From positions 1 through 35,480 of the IMG/VR virus record IMGVR_UViG_3300012272_000008: 35,480 nucleotides of DNA; one strand, 5' to 3'. This document shows, one piece after another, positions 25,228 to 32,425 of the stretch. The position numbers were made by a program, and so were the translations under genes. Position 1 is the first letter of the stretch. Each line of letters opens with the position of its first letter. Origin of the DNA: a virus. The notes under the pieces are model-generated. The model had not been told where the DNA came from. It did not search any database and saw nothing but the letters and a program-made list of their open reading frames with translations.

Positions 25228-27120
25228 GTCCACAATCTCGCATGTGCCGCCAGAACATGCAAAAGTACTGGAACCTTTGGTAGTGTCTTCCAGTTCGTAG
25301 TCTGTTAGCTTAGTCCAGTCGATAGACTTAGGCATGAGAGCTAATGCTTCCTCGTAGGTTGCCTTGTCAATCTCCTGGTATGGAGCTTGCTGGTATGTGT
25401 GATCAGAGTGAGGTAAGAAGGATACACCTGACATCTCATCAAAGTGTTTGTACACAAAGGCACCTACTTCCATCCACTCCTCATCACGAACAGTGACAGT
25501 GATAGAGGGTTTGTGCTCACACCAGTGACGTTGGTAAGCAAGCCATGTCTCCATCTGTTCTACGGCAGTGAGGTCATCACGAGTGACGCACTTGTTAGGA
25601 GACTTAACAGGGAAGCTAAAGACTGACGTAGTGTCAGGCTTCATAACACAGGGTTCCATTGGGATACCTGCATCAGCCATGAACTGTGTCAGAGGGTCTT
25701 TGTTATCGCCTCGGACGGTACGGATATAATACTCGCTGTGGCGAGGATGGATACCTGAAGCACTATCCACAAGCTGAGATACCGTGCCCGATGGTTTGAC
25801 GCAGGTGATCGCAGTACTTTGAGGAACACCCAGGATAACAGACCATTCAGCGTTAGTAGTAACAGCGACACTACGAAGATGCTCAAGAGTCTTCTCCAGT
25901 CCTTTGTTCTTCAGGGTCATCAACGGGTTGTCCATGATCCCTGTTAGCGATACACCAAGCAGTCGTTCTTCCTTGGTGTTAGCCTCCCACTCAGCACCCA
26001 AGTAGGGGAAGCTAGTGTAGGTAGACTGGACAGTACCAAGGATAGTAGCTAGACGTACCTTACGTTCGATGTCGTCAATGCTATCTGTTGCACGAATGAC
26101 ACACTCCGTCAGATTGCAAAATTGTCGTGGGCGAAGGATAATCTCAGAGCAAGGGTTGGTACCAAACTCCCAGTTAGGGTCACGTCGTCCATTCTTAGCT
26201 GCCTGAGCCTTACTAGCCACACGGTTAAATACACCACGCTCACCAGACTTACTCTCGATTAGGGAAGACCACTCACGAATGTATGTCTCCATGTCAGGCT
26301 TCTCAGTGTAGCACACAGAGTTGTTAGCCAGAGCACGGTGACCTGAGGTCTCCCACCAGCTACCTGACTTAGCGTGACGCATACGGTCATCAGACAGGTT
26401 AGACAGAGAGATCATTGCAGAGCGACGAACACCCCCGACTACTACCACTTCACCAATCTTACACATGATGTCGTGACACTCAATAGAGGAGAGCTTACGG
26501 CCTTGTGCCCCCTTGAATACAGCAGTGACAAAGTTGAAGAGCTCAACCAAAGGAGCAGGTCCAGAGGCACGACCACCAAAGGTCTTAAGCTTAGCACCAG
26601 CAGGGCGTACGTTGGATACATCCCAGGTGGGTAGAACACCTTCGTACAGAGCCTTGATAACTTTACGGAGAGCTTTGGCCCAGCCTTCCTTACTGTCAGC
26701 CACAACGATAGTCGCTGAGCTCTGAGTAAACTCACTAGGTACAGTAGGAAGCTTGGAGACATACTGTCGTTCAACTGAGAACCCTACACCTGTGCCACAG
26801 AGGAGGATAAACATAGCCTTGTCGAAGTCTGTTGGCTTCTCTACTGGTGTATACGCGCAGTTATACAGACAGGTGTTGTCACGCTCCATAGCACCACCTG
26901 CTGTCATCAAACCACGCATACTGGGCATCACTTCGAGAGACAGGATAGCCTGCTCTAGTTGATGTGTTGTTGGATGATCAAACCCATCTGGAATTACGTT
27001 AGTAATGTAACGGGATACTGTCTCTCCCCATGTCTCTCGTCGTTGTTTATCTTCTAGCCACCGACTGTAGCGAGATGTGGCAATGAATGTTTGATAATCT
27101 GTTGGTAGGTAGTTACTCAT
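25219..27120 (-). CDS. nrdJ: Class II (adenosylcobalamin-dependent) ribonucleotide reductase
   Basis: 633 residues. Reduces ribonucleotides to deoxyribonucleotides using a B12 radical. Active-site loop NPCSEI (322-327; C324, E326) and CNL (C335) are in place, an N-terminal cysteine pair lies at C84/C88, and the C-terminus ends with ACSGGTCEI (C622, C627), the swinging redox pair of the monomeric class II type. There is no N-terminal ATP cone. No separate small subunit gene is present, as expected for class II. Start ATG follows the preceding stop by a few bases. B12 dependence fits phages of marine Roseobacter-type hosts. Confidence 0.93.
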   Translation of the reverse strand: MSNYLPTDYQTFIATSRYSRWLEDKQRRETWGETVSRYITNVIPDGFDHPTTHQLEQAILSLEVMPSMRGLMTAGGAMERDNTCLYNCAYTPVEKPTDFDKAMFILLCGTGVGFSVERQYVSKLPTVPSEFTQSSATIVVADSKEGWAKALRKVIKALYEGVLPTWDVSNVRPAGAKLKTFGGRASGPAPLVELFNFVTAVFKGAQGRKLSSIECHDIMCKIGEVVVVGGVRRSAMISLSNLSDDRMRHAKSGSWWETSGHRALANNSVCYTEKPDMETYIREWSSLIESKSGERGVFNRVASKAQAAKNGRRDPNWEFGTNPCSEIILRPRQFCNLTECVIRATDSIDDIERKVRLATILGTVQSTYTSFPYLGAEWEANTKEERLLGVSLTGIMDNPLMTLKNKGLEKTLEHLRSVAVTTNAEWSVILGVPQSTAITCVKPSGTVSQLVDSASGIHPRHSEYYIRTVRGDNKDPLTQFMADAGIPMEPCVMKPDTTSVFSFPVKSPNKCVTRDDLTAVEQMETWLAYQRHWCEHKPSITVTVRDEEWMEVGAFVYKHFDEMSGVSFLPHSDHTYQQAPYQEIDKATYEEALALMPKSIDWTKLTDYELEDTTKGSSTFACSGGTCEIVDLT

Positions 27121-27123
27121 ATA

Positions 27124-27330
27124 CTATACTTCCTTTTCGTCTAGTTTATCTAGAAACTGTTTGTAATCTTTTGTTGACAGCATGTACTCCAGGACTACTA
27201 ATACTGCTAGACACTCCTTAGTCTCCTCGAAGTAGTGTGCTAGTCGGTAGATATCTTTTAATCCCTCCACTGTGATAGCGTCTAGTGCATCTATGTCAAT
27301 ACTAACCTTAGACATATCCTCAGTTCTCAT
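27124..27330 (-). CDS. Small hypothetical protein before nrdJ
   Basis: 68 residues, acidic and helical (IDIDALDAITVEGLKDIYRL). The start at 27330 is in an ATGA overlap with the MazG stop and has AGGGGA upstream; a second ATG 15 bases on has no spaced ribosome site. No known family. It ends 3 nt before nrdJ. Confidence 0.6.
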   Translation of the reverse strand: MRTEDMSKVSIDIDALDAITVEGLKDIYRLAHYFEETKECLAVLVVLEYMLSTKDYKQFLDKLDEKEV

Positions 27331-27698
27331 ACTAAGTCCCCTAGGTATACTCGAGGATACTCTGGGTTCTTAATAATCTTACCATCTTCTCTACGTAAGA
27401 TCGTACCGTCAGGCTGATACATACGTCCCATGTTATTCTTGTGTACTAGGGCTACTGCTTCATCTAACTTGTAACCCATCTCCCGAGCACGAGCATAACA
27501 AACGTACACCAAGTCAGAGAGTTCTTTTAGTTCTGCCTTAGGGTTGTGGTCCCTTACGTTTACTTCGTCCCGCCACTCTCCATACTCCTCTTGAATAGCA
27601 GTAGCATAACGTCCCTTGAGTATCGGTTGGTTAGCAGCAGTAGCATACTCTTCAACCATGTCGGCAATGGTGGGGGGTAGGAATGTCATCTGTGTCAT
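27327..27698 (-). CDS. MazG-like nucleotide pyrophosphohydrolase
   Basis: 123 residues from ATG at 27698, behind CAGGAG and in an ATGA overlap. EEYGE (37-41) and ELSD (59-62) form the metal-binding ExxE...ExxD pair of the MazG/phosphoribosyl-ATP pyrophosphohydrolase fold, followed by a helix AVALVHKNNMGRM. Such all-helical enzymes hydrolyse NTPs or dNTPs to monophosphates; phage MazG proteins have been linked to nucleotide recycling. The place just upstream of nrdJ supports a dNTP-pool role. Confidence 0.78.
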   Translation of the reverse strand: MTQMTFLPPTIADMVEEYATAANQPILKGRYATAIQEEYGEWRDEVNVRDHNPKAELKELSDLVYVCYARAREMGYKLDEAVALVHKNNMGRMYQPDGTILRREDGKIIKNPEYPRVYLGDLV

Positions 27699-27934
27699 GT
27701 TGTTTCTCCTGTGATTTTGTGTACAAGTTTCCATACAGAGGATAACCTGTTGTGTCCTTTGACTGCACCCCTAGTCTCTGACGGGGGGATACCTAGGTGT
27801 GCTGCTCCAAACTCTGTGTTGGTAAAAGTGTAGTCAGATGTATCCTCTAGGTTGGAAACATTGTGTGCAACAGACTCTGCTACGAGTATCCTGCTCTTTT
27901 TACTTCCAACGTATACTTCAACCCATAGGCTCAA
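27695..27934 (-). CDS. Small conserved-type hypothetical protein
   Basis: 79 residues. It opens LWVEVYVGSKKSRILVAE, a beta-sheet pattern, followed by DYTFTNTEFG and a C-terminal helix ending WKLVHKITGETT. Phages carry many such short proteins near MazG-like genes, without known function. Both ends overlap neighbours as ATGA. Confidence 0.6.
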   Translation of the reverse strand: MSLWVEVYVGSKKSRILVAESVAHNVSNLEDTSDYTFTNTEFGAAHLGIPPSETRGAVKGHNRLSSVWKLVHKITGETT

Positions 27935-28092
27935 GTCTTCTCCAGTTCGATGTAGGTTAACTTGATGTCATCAATCTCGTAGAACGCTGTCTTGATGGTG
28001 TCCATCAGCACCTCTAGGGTAGACTGTTCGTCACACTCTAGGAAGTTAGCATCAGGATCAATCGTTAGATTTAGGTTTACTTCAATGTTCAT
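27931..28092 (-). CDS. Small acidic hypothetical protein
   Basis: 53 residues from the ATG at 28092 in an ATGA overlap with the metallophosphoesterase stop. Acidic, with alternating beta strands (NIEVNLNLTIDPDANF) and a helix. The ribosome site is weak, so it likely depends on coupled translation. No family recognised. Confidence 0.6.
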   Translation of the reverse strand: MNIEVNLNLTIDPDANFLECDEQSTLEVLMDTIKTAFYEIDDIKLTYIELEKT

Positions 28093-28868
28093 GAGTACTC
28101 TTTCTTTAAAGCTTTCATCGAGACCCACTGTGGGTCATACATACCGTCTTCTACTTCCCGCTTAACCATGACACCTTTAGCCCACATACTGTTCGACTGA
28201 CCAGCCCAGGATTCTTCTTTCCCTTTGTAGCAGCCGACGACAGAAGCAATAATCCCCGAAGAACGAACACCATCCTTAAAGTACATAGACCTAAGGTGAC
28301 TATGACCACAGGTAGAAGAAACATTTCTAGCCTGGAGGAGTCCATAAGCGTGGTGAATACCAGACAAAGCACGGCCAGAGTTACCAGAAGCAAAGTAGTG
28401 AGCGTAGTCCACACCATCGTAATTAGCGATAGCGGGGGCAGAGTTTGCGTACCGGTGGTACTCGTTGAAGTACTTGTCTGTTTGAAGATGGCTAAAGGAA
28501 ATCCCGTACTTTGATCCCTCAAGACGTGGGTCAGAGGAGAGAGCCGTTTCGATTCGATGCTCATGGTTTCCCTCAAAGCCAATCCATGTGGGTTTCCCTT
28601 TGCGGTGGTAGCGGTATTGGTGTCGGAGTCTTTCTTGGGAGTCGTTGTAGACATCAATATCCGCCTCGTAATTCTGGGCTATAATAGCCGTGGGTTTTCC
28701 TTTGTCATACATGTTTAAACTGCGCATGTCTGCACCGTCACCTAAGTCGATAACCATGTCAGGCTTGAGGTCGTAGATAAACTTACCCAACCAATCAAAG
28801 CGTTCGTTACTTGCACTAGGGTCAGCATGTGCGCAGCTGAATACAAGCGTGACTTTACTTTTACTCAT
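28089..28868 (-). CDS. Calcineurin-like metallophosphoesterase
   Basis: 259 residues. Motifs in order: FSCAHAD (10-16), DLGDGAD (41-47), GNHEHR (100-105) and CGHSH (187-191), the layout of calcineurin-type phosphoesterases. The first metal ligand motif, normally DxH, reads CAH here, so the Asp is replaced by Cys while His14 is kept. Such phage enzymes may act on DNA ends, nucleotides or 2',3'-cyclic phosphates; the substrate cannot be told. It overlaps the upstream nuclease gene by 8 nt, suggesting a link to DNA processing. Confidence 0.8.
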   Translation of the reverse strand: MSKSKVTLVFSCAHADPSASNERFDWLGKFIYDLKPDMVIDLGDGADMRSLNMYDKGKPTAIIAQNYEADIDVYNDSQERLRHQYRYHRKGKPTWIGFEGNHEHRIETALSSDPRLEGSKYGISFSHLQTDKYFNEYHRYANSAPAIANYDGVDYAHYFASGNSGRALSGIHHAYGLLQARNVSSTCGHSHLRSMYFKDGVRSSGIIASVVGCYKGKEESWAGQSNSMWAKGVMVKREVEDGMYDPQWVSMKALKKEYS

Positions 28869-29235
28869 CGTGTTCTCCTACTATGCGCCATCCCTCTAGG
28901 GACAGGTAGTAGTCCAGAGATACAACAGCGAGTGGTTTCTTTCTATCTCCTCGGATAACAAGGAGTGGTTCGTATGAACCAGAGGCTTTCTCTGCCTGTT
29001 CGTAAGGACCGTAGACCGCAAACTTAGCGTAGCTCTTACACTCGATGCTAACTGGCATGTACTTACGGGCAGCAGGGGAAAGCTGTACGTCTTCTCCTCC
29101 TTGCCCCATACCAGTAGACTTAACGTCATCCTCTACTATACCCCGAGGAGTAAGCAGAGCTATGAGCTTATCTCGTACAAGCTTTTGAAGTTTTCGTCCC
29201 TTGGCCTTGGCACTAGACGTTGTTATTCTAGTCAT
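28861..29235 (-). CDS. Small PD-(D/E)XK nuclease, Holliday-junction resolvase-like
   Basis: 124 residues from the ATG at 29235, in an overlap with the previous stop. A basic helix (KAKGRKLQKLVRDKLIALL) is followed by GGEDVQLSPAARKYMPVSIE and CKSYAKF: the D of GGEDVQL and the E-C-K of SIECKS form the PD-(D/E)XK core. Size and order fit small resolvases or the T7 endonuclease I role of cutting branched DNA before packaging. The exact family is uncertain. Confidence 0.65.
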   Translation of the reverse strand: MTRITTSSAKAKGRKLQKLVRDKLIALLTPRGIVEDDVKSTGMGQGGEDVQLSPAARKYMPVSIECKSYAKFAVYGPYEQAEKASGSYEPLLVIRGDRKKPLAVVSLDYYLSLEGWRIVGEHDE

Positions 29236-29449
29236 ACGTATCTCCCCAGCTAACTCCTTCACAAGCGCACTCAGAAAGTTCGTGAGCAGAGCAAATACAG
29301 GTTGGAGTAAAAGACTCACCATCGTAGTAAAAACCTCTAGACCCACCGGATGTACTGTGCATAACAATTAGCTCTTGCTTACTGTCGTCTACAGTTATAG
29401 AAGCCCATCCGTACCTAGGGTCTTGGTCGTACTGGTACTCTACTTTCAT
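29228..29449 (-). CDS. Small Cys-containing hypothetical protein
   Basis: 73 residues from an ATG that shares TGATG with the previous stop and has AAGGAG upstream. The N-terminal half is beta-rich (KVEYQYDQDPRYGWASITVD); the C-terminal part has four cysteines close together (TCICSAHELSECACEG), which may bind zinc. Function unknown. Confidence 0.6.
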   Translation of the reverse strand: MKVEYQYDQDPRYGWASITVDDSKQELIVMHSTSGGSRGFYYDGESFTPTCICSAHELSECACEGVSWGDTYD

Positions 29450-30321
29450 CACCAAATCTCCTTGTCAATCTCTGGCACCTGTGGTTCTTTACCTACGTAA
29501 GTAAGGTGTGATGGCCCACCTGAGTACATGAAAGTACGTAGACCAGGGTAGCACTTCTTCTTACGGAAGCAGTAAGTACACAGCGTTGACAACTTCATAT
29601 TAGGTGAAGTCTTTGACTGTGGGATAGGTGCAGCAACGTCAGGGATGGGTGGCATAGGGCCACGTACCATGTCCTTCTTGTGCTGTACCTCTGCCTCCTT
29701 GTGAGGTAGACGAGTAGTGAAGTCGTGTACGTCGAGACACAACTCGAAGCGGTTCTTCTTGATGACAAGAAAAGCTGCCTTGTTCTTCTCGGTAACCAGT
29801 GGATCGTCTTGACCAGCGTAGAGGTAGGAGCTGAGCTGACTGCAGTAACCGAAGGGATCGTTAGAGGCTAGGTCTCCGCGCTTAAACTTCTCGAAGGAGA
29901 AGTCACTAGCAGACTTAACGTCAACAAGCCACCCGTCAATAACACAGTCACGGTGACCCTTGATACCGTTAACGTAGAGAACATCTTGCTCTCCTTGTAC
30001 GTCGTGGCCTGCTGCCTTAGCAAGGGCAATCACTAGGGCTTCCAGTAGATCACCATAGAAGAACGTACCCTTGAGTTCAGCGTTGATTACTTCCTGTTGG
30101 TCAGGCTCGTTTACCTTGGACCACAGCTGGCGTTCGCAGGGTTTGCCGATACCGGAGAGACTAAGGGTATCCCTAGGCTTCTCCGGTACACCACCGAAAC
30201 GTTCACTAGCTACCTCAGAGATTGTATCTGCAAGGTACTTAGTGATCGTCTCGTCCCACCCCCCTTCCCCGTCAACCACCTTCATGATATCAGGGATAAG
30301 TGTTGAGATATCTTTAGACAT
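29449..30321 (-). CDS. Cas4/RecB-like PD-(D/E)XK exonuclease with Fe-S cysteines
   Basis: 290 residues from the ATG at 30321 (overlap with previous stop). The nuclease core is GHRDCVIDGWLVDVKS (122-137; D125, D134, K136), with the RecB-type QxxxY as QLSSY (162-166). Four cysteines, C62 (PCERQLW) and C248, C251, C257 (CTYCFRKKKC), are placed as in Cas4/AddB proteins that hold a 4Fe-4S cluster. It probably replaces the T7 gp6 exonuclease in host DNA breakdown or recombination, next to the ssDNA-binding protein. There is no CRISPR array in the window. Confidence 0.8.
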   Translation of the reverse strand: MSKDISTLIPDIMKVVDGEGGWDETITKYLADTISEVASERFGGVPEKPRDTLSLSGIGKPCERQLWSKVNEPDQQEVINAELKGTFFYGDLLEALVIALAKAAGHDVQGEQDVLYVNGIKGHRDCVIDGWLVDVKSASDFSFEKFKRGDLASNDPFGYCSQLSSYLYAGQDDPLVTEKNKAAFLVIKKNRFELCLDVHDFTTRLPHKEAEVQHKKDMVRGPMPPIPDVAAPIPQSKTSPNMKLSTLCTYCFRKKKCYPGLRTFMYSGGPSHLTYVGKEPQVPEIDKEIW

Positions 30322-30580
30322 CCTCAGTGACCACCTCTGCGTCTTCAACTTGGTTAGCCACAGTAGTGAGCCACGCAGGGTTAATATCACGGGTAGACAA
30401 TCGCTCTAGCTCCGCAGGCTTAAGCATGAAGGACAAGGTCTCATTGAGGGAGTCATAGAAGGGGATGTGAGCAGGGTCGTTACCTGCCTCGATATCCTCC
30501 AGTACCGTGATAAGGCGTAGTGTTACAGTGGTGTCTAGTTGCATCATCATCTGTGCTGCATAGCTTGGTTTATTAGTCAT
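30314..30580 (-). CDS. Small helical hypothetical protein
   Basis: 88 residues, helical and acidic near the C-terminus (VEDAEVVTEDV). Its start shares TAATG with the previous stop; its stop overlaps the exonuclease start by 8 nt. Coupling to the exonuclease hints at a shared function, but no family is recognised. Confidence 0.6.
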   Translation of the reverse strand: MTNKPSYAAQMMMQLDTTVTLRLITVLEDIEAGNDPAHIPFYDSLNETLSFMLKPAELERLSTRDINPAWLTTVANQVEDAEVVTEDV

Positions 30581-30768
30581 TAGTATGGTTCCCTAATTGT
30601 GTATGAGTTGAGGTTACGAATGACATCCATTGAGACACCGTTAACCTGTGTGTTGATAGCAAACTCAGAGCCTACCTGTTGGTCAGGGTTCTGGAGTTGG
30701 ACTTGGAAGACAGCGTTTAACGCCGCCCCCATTAGTTCTGGACCGCAGTCTAGGATTATTTTCTCCAT
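30580..30768 (-). CDS. Small hypothetical protein after the ssDNA-binding protein
   Basis: 62 residues. The start shares TAATG with the ssDNA-binding gene stop; the stop shares TAATG with the next gene. It opens MEKIILDCGPELMGAALNAV and appears alpha/beta. No known family. Strict coupling suggests a stoichiometric partner of its neighbours. Confidence 0.6.
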   Translation of the reverse strand: MEKIILDCGPELMGAALNAVFQVQLQNPDQQVGSEFAINTQVNGVSMDVIRNLNSYTIREPY

Positions 30769-31214
30769 TAGAACGGCAGCTTGGCAACACCAGAGTCACC
30801 TTCCATAGGTGGTAACTCGATGTGTTCAATAACTCGAACACCTTCCATGCGAGTACCTTTACCAAGCTTAGTGTCGTACACTGTGTATGCAATCTCAAGT
30901 GTAGAACCGTTGCCAATCAAGGTACCGTCCCATGCTTGCTTGTCTGCATCAACAACCTGAGGTGGACCACCAAAGGCAGGGATAGTGGGGTGAGTATGCT
31001 TACGTTTGAACTTGATGGACATACCTTCATCGGTAGTTTTAGGTGTAGTACGAGCACCAGTAGATACGAAACTATCAAGCTCTTCCTTGTCAACGATGAG
31101 GTCTACAACGTAGGCACCCCCTGGTCCGTGGAAGTCTTCGTTCTTGTCTTTGTTATGAGCGAATACTTTTGCCCACATTGCTGTGCCTGTGATGTATTGA
31201 GTAGTGGATGCCAT
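30768..31214 (-). CDS. Single-stranded DNA-binding protein (gp2.5-like)
   Basis: 148 residues. TGTAMWAKVFAHNKDKNEDF and GPGGAYVVDLIVDKEELD at the N-terminus and the acidic C-terminal part before KLPF fit phage T7 gp2.5-type OB-fold proteins of marine podoviruses. It would coat single strands at the fork and recruit polymerase and helicase. The ribosome site is AAGGAT. It is the first gene after a promoter (31246-31281), as expected for a protein needed in large amounts. Confidence 0.78.
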   Translation of the reverse strand: MASTTQYITGTAMWAKVFAHNKDKNEDFHGPGGAYVVDLIVDKEELDSFVSTGARTTPKTTDEGMSIKFKRKHTHPTIPAFGGPPQVVDADKQAWDGTLIGNGSTLEIAYTVYDTKLGKGTRMEGVRVIEHIELPPMEGDSGVAKLPF

Positions 31215-31245
31215 GTGTTAATCCTTATAGCTATCTTTGTTTCCA

Positions 31246-31281
31246 TACGTTAATAGTAAGTTAGTCTTGGGGTTGTGTCAA
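31246..31281 (-). promoter_or_regulatory. Leftward sigma70-like promoter, copy 3 of 3
   Basis: On the - strand TTGACA (31281-31276), 17 nt, TACTAT (31258-31253), then TA, 2 nt and GTA. The -35 box lies within the last codons of the 56-residue GTG-start gene. It drives the ssDNA-binding protein, exonuclease and following genes. Confidence 0.72.
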
Positions 31282-31431
31282 GTATAAAGCTTTGCATTCT
31301 GATAAAACCCTACTAGCTCTGAGGTATTCCTTGTGTAGCTCTTCGTAGCCCTCAAAGTAGGGGACATCAATAGCGTCATAAGCTTTGTCCCAGTCTAGCC
31401 TAGCTTTTTGTAGTCTATCCTCGTGTGTCAC
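31261..31431 (-). CDS. Small hypothetical protein, GTG start (56 residues)
   Basis: A complete frame starting GTG at 31431 behind AAGGAG: MTHEDRLQKARLDWDKAYDA, then IDVPYFEGYEELHKEYLRAS and RVLSECKALYLTQPQD. It is strongly helical and charged, fills the gap between RNA ligase and the ssDNA-binding gene, and uses the same leader sequence as the RNA ligase gene. The promoter -35 for the next gene lies in its last codons. No known family, but start signal and composition support a real gene. Confidence 0.65.
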   Translation of the reverse strand: MTHEDRLQKARLDWDKAYDAIDVPYFEGYEELHKEYLRASRVLSECKALYLTQPQD

Positions 31432-31433
31432 CT

Positions 31434-31450
31434 TGTTCTCCTTAGTGTGT
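31434..31450 (-). repeat. 17-nt direct repeat, copy after the RNA ligase gene
   Basis: ACACACTAAGGAGAACA on the - strand, identical to 32001-32017. Here it begins at the last base of the RNA ligase stop and carries the ribosome site of the 56-residue gene. Confidence 0.85.
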
Positions 31451-31998
31451 TAAGAGTTCCATTTGCCCTTACGGTTTGCAAAGGTATCCTTCATGTAGGT
31501 GCGTGTGTCATGAAAGTAAACGATAACTCCTTCTGGGATGTAACCTGCAGAACCAGCACAAGACCAAAGGGTACTCATGCAGTCCTCTATAATCTCCTTA
31601 GAGTACACACCTTGGTACAAGATACCAACCTGTTGGACACACTCAGGTAGAGACTCGTGTGGTCTGAATGTGTTGAACAAGTAGAACGTCTTGTTCTCCA
31701 ACATATGAGGATTCTTCTGGATACCAGGACCAGCCCACTCACCATAGTGATACCCGTCACCAAGGCTCTCTAGTCCCTCCTTGTTCTGCATAACCCAGGA
31801 GGCAAACCCCATGTTATCATCACCAGGTTTAATCAAACGGTTACGTGATTGAATACCTACAAGTTCTCCGTCTTGCACAATAACACAAGCGTTTGTACCG
31901 TCAATCTTTTCAGTAATAGTGATGATGTTACCTTTGTCCCTCGGTATCTTAGGCCAAGACTTAAATTCTACACCGCTATCTTCATAGTTAAATTCCAT
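31450..31998 (-). CDS. RNA ligase, Rnl2-like, compact
   Basis: 182 residues. Nucleotidyltransferase motifs: I, EKIDGTN with K31 as the likely AMP-accepting lysine; Ia, SRNR (51-54); III, TFYLFNTF (104-111); IV, EGVIVYF (156-162); V, YMKDTF with K170. These fit the T4 Rnl2 family, which seals nicked RNA. At 182 residues it ends just after motif V and lacks the C-terminal domain of T4 Rnl2, so it is a catalytic-core-only version. A role in repairing cleaved tRNA is inferred. The start has AAGGAG in a leader that is repeated after the gene. Confidence 0.82.
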   Translation of the reverse strand: MEFNYEDSGVEFKSWPKIPRDKGNIITITEKIDGTNACVIVQDGELVGIQSRNRLIKPGDDNMGFASWVMQNKEGLESLGDGYHYGEWAGPGIQKNPHMLENKTFYLFNTFRPHESLPECVQQVGILYQGVYSKEIIEDCMSTLWSCAGSAGYIPEGVIVYFHDTRTYMKDTFANRKGKWNS

Positions 31999-32000
31999 TG

Positions 32001-32017
32001 TGTTCTCCTTAGTGTGT
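32001..32017 (-). repeat. 17-nt direct repeat, copy before the RNA ligase gene
   Basis: ACACACTAAGGAGAACA on the - strand, identical to 31434-31450. It contains the stop of the endonuclease VII-like gene and the ribosome site of the RNA ligase gene, so the RNA ligase gene is framed by two identical leaders. Confidence 0.85.
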
Positions 32018-32425
32018 GTGTTTCTCTAGGTAGTCTATAGCTTTCTGCAGTCCTTCAACTGTGTCTCCAAGGCTGCCAATACTCTTGTTACACATACGAC
32101 ATAACAAACCTCTTACTTCTTTAGTAGAGTGACAGTGATCAACGCAGAGGTAGGTCTCTTTATTAGGCTCACCACAACATCCGCATAGTCCTTCCTGTTT
32201 TTTGTACATCCTATCGTAGTCCTCAAGGGTGATGCCATACTTAGTTTTTAACCATGACTTTCTCTGTTGTGTTACAAAGCTGGGGTTTGCCTTGTTCTTA
32301 GCTACGTGACACACTTTACAGTCTGTGGCGTAACCATCCTTAGCAGATTTTTTCCTAAAGAAGAAGTCAAAGGTTGCTGGTTTATACTTCTTACAATGCT
32401 TACACCGTTTATCAGTGGGTTTCAA
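32009..32425 (-). CDS. Endonuclease VII-like HNH nuclease (TTG start)
   Basis: 138 residues. Zinc cysteines at C8, C11, C36, C39 and around C84, C109, C112; core VDHCHSTKEVRGLLC (95-109; D96, H97, H99), MCNKSIGSL, and the YGITLEDYDRMYKKQEG helix in front match the endonuclease VII family. T4 gp49 of this family resolves branched DNA; small stand-alone versions are often mobile. The TTG start at 32425 overlaps the polymerase stop by 14 nt and has GGGAGG well placed. It adjoins the intron-bearing polymerase gene, so either role is possible. Confidence 0.8.
   Translation of the reverse strand: MKPTDKRCKHCKKYKPATFDFFFRKKSAKDGYATDCKVCHVAKNKANPSFVTQQRKSWLKTKYGITLEDYDRMYKKQEGLCGCCGEPNKETYLCVDHCHSTKEVRGLLCRMCNKSIGSLGDTVEGLQKAIDYLEKHTH

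Noticed and set aside
29449-30321. Cas4-like gene as part of a phage CRISPR system
   Set aside because: No repeats, cas1 or cas2 nearby; stand-alone Cas4/RecB-like nucleases are common in phage replication blocks.
32009-32425. Possible edge duplication at the polymerase end (WLETH against YLEKHTH at the endonuclease VII-like end)
   Set aside because: Only short and gapped similarity, and the YLEKH end is normal for the endonuclease VII family. Not comparable to the thyX and helicase cases.
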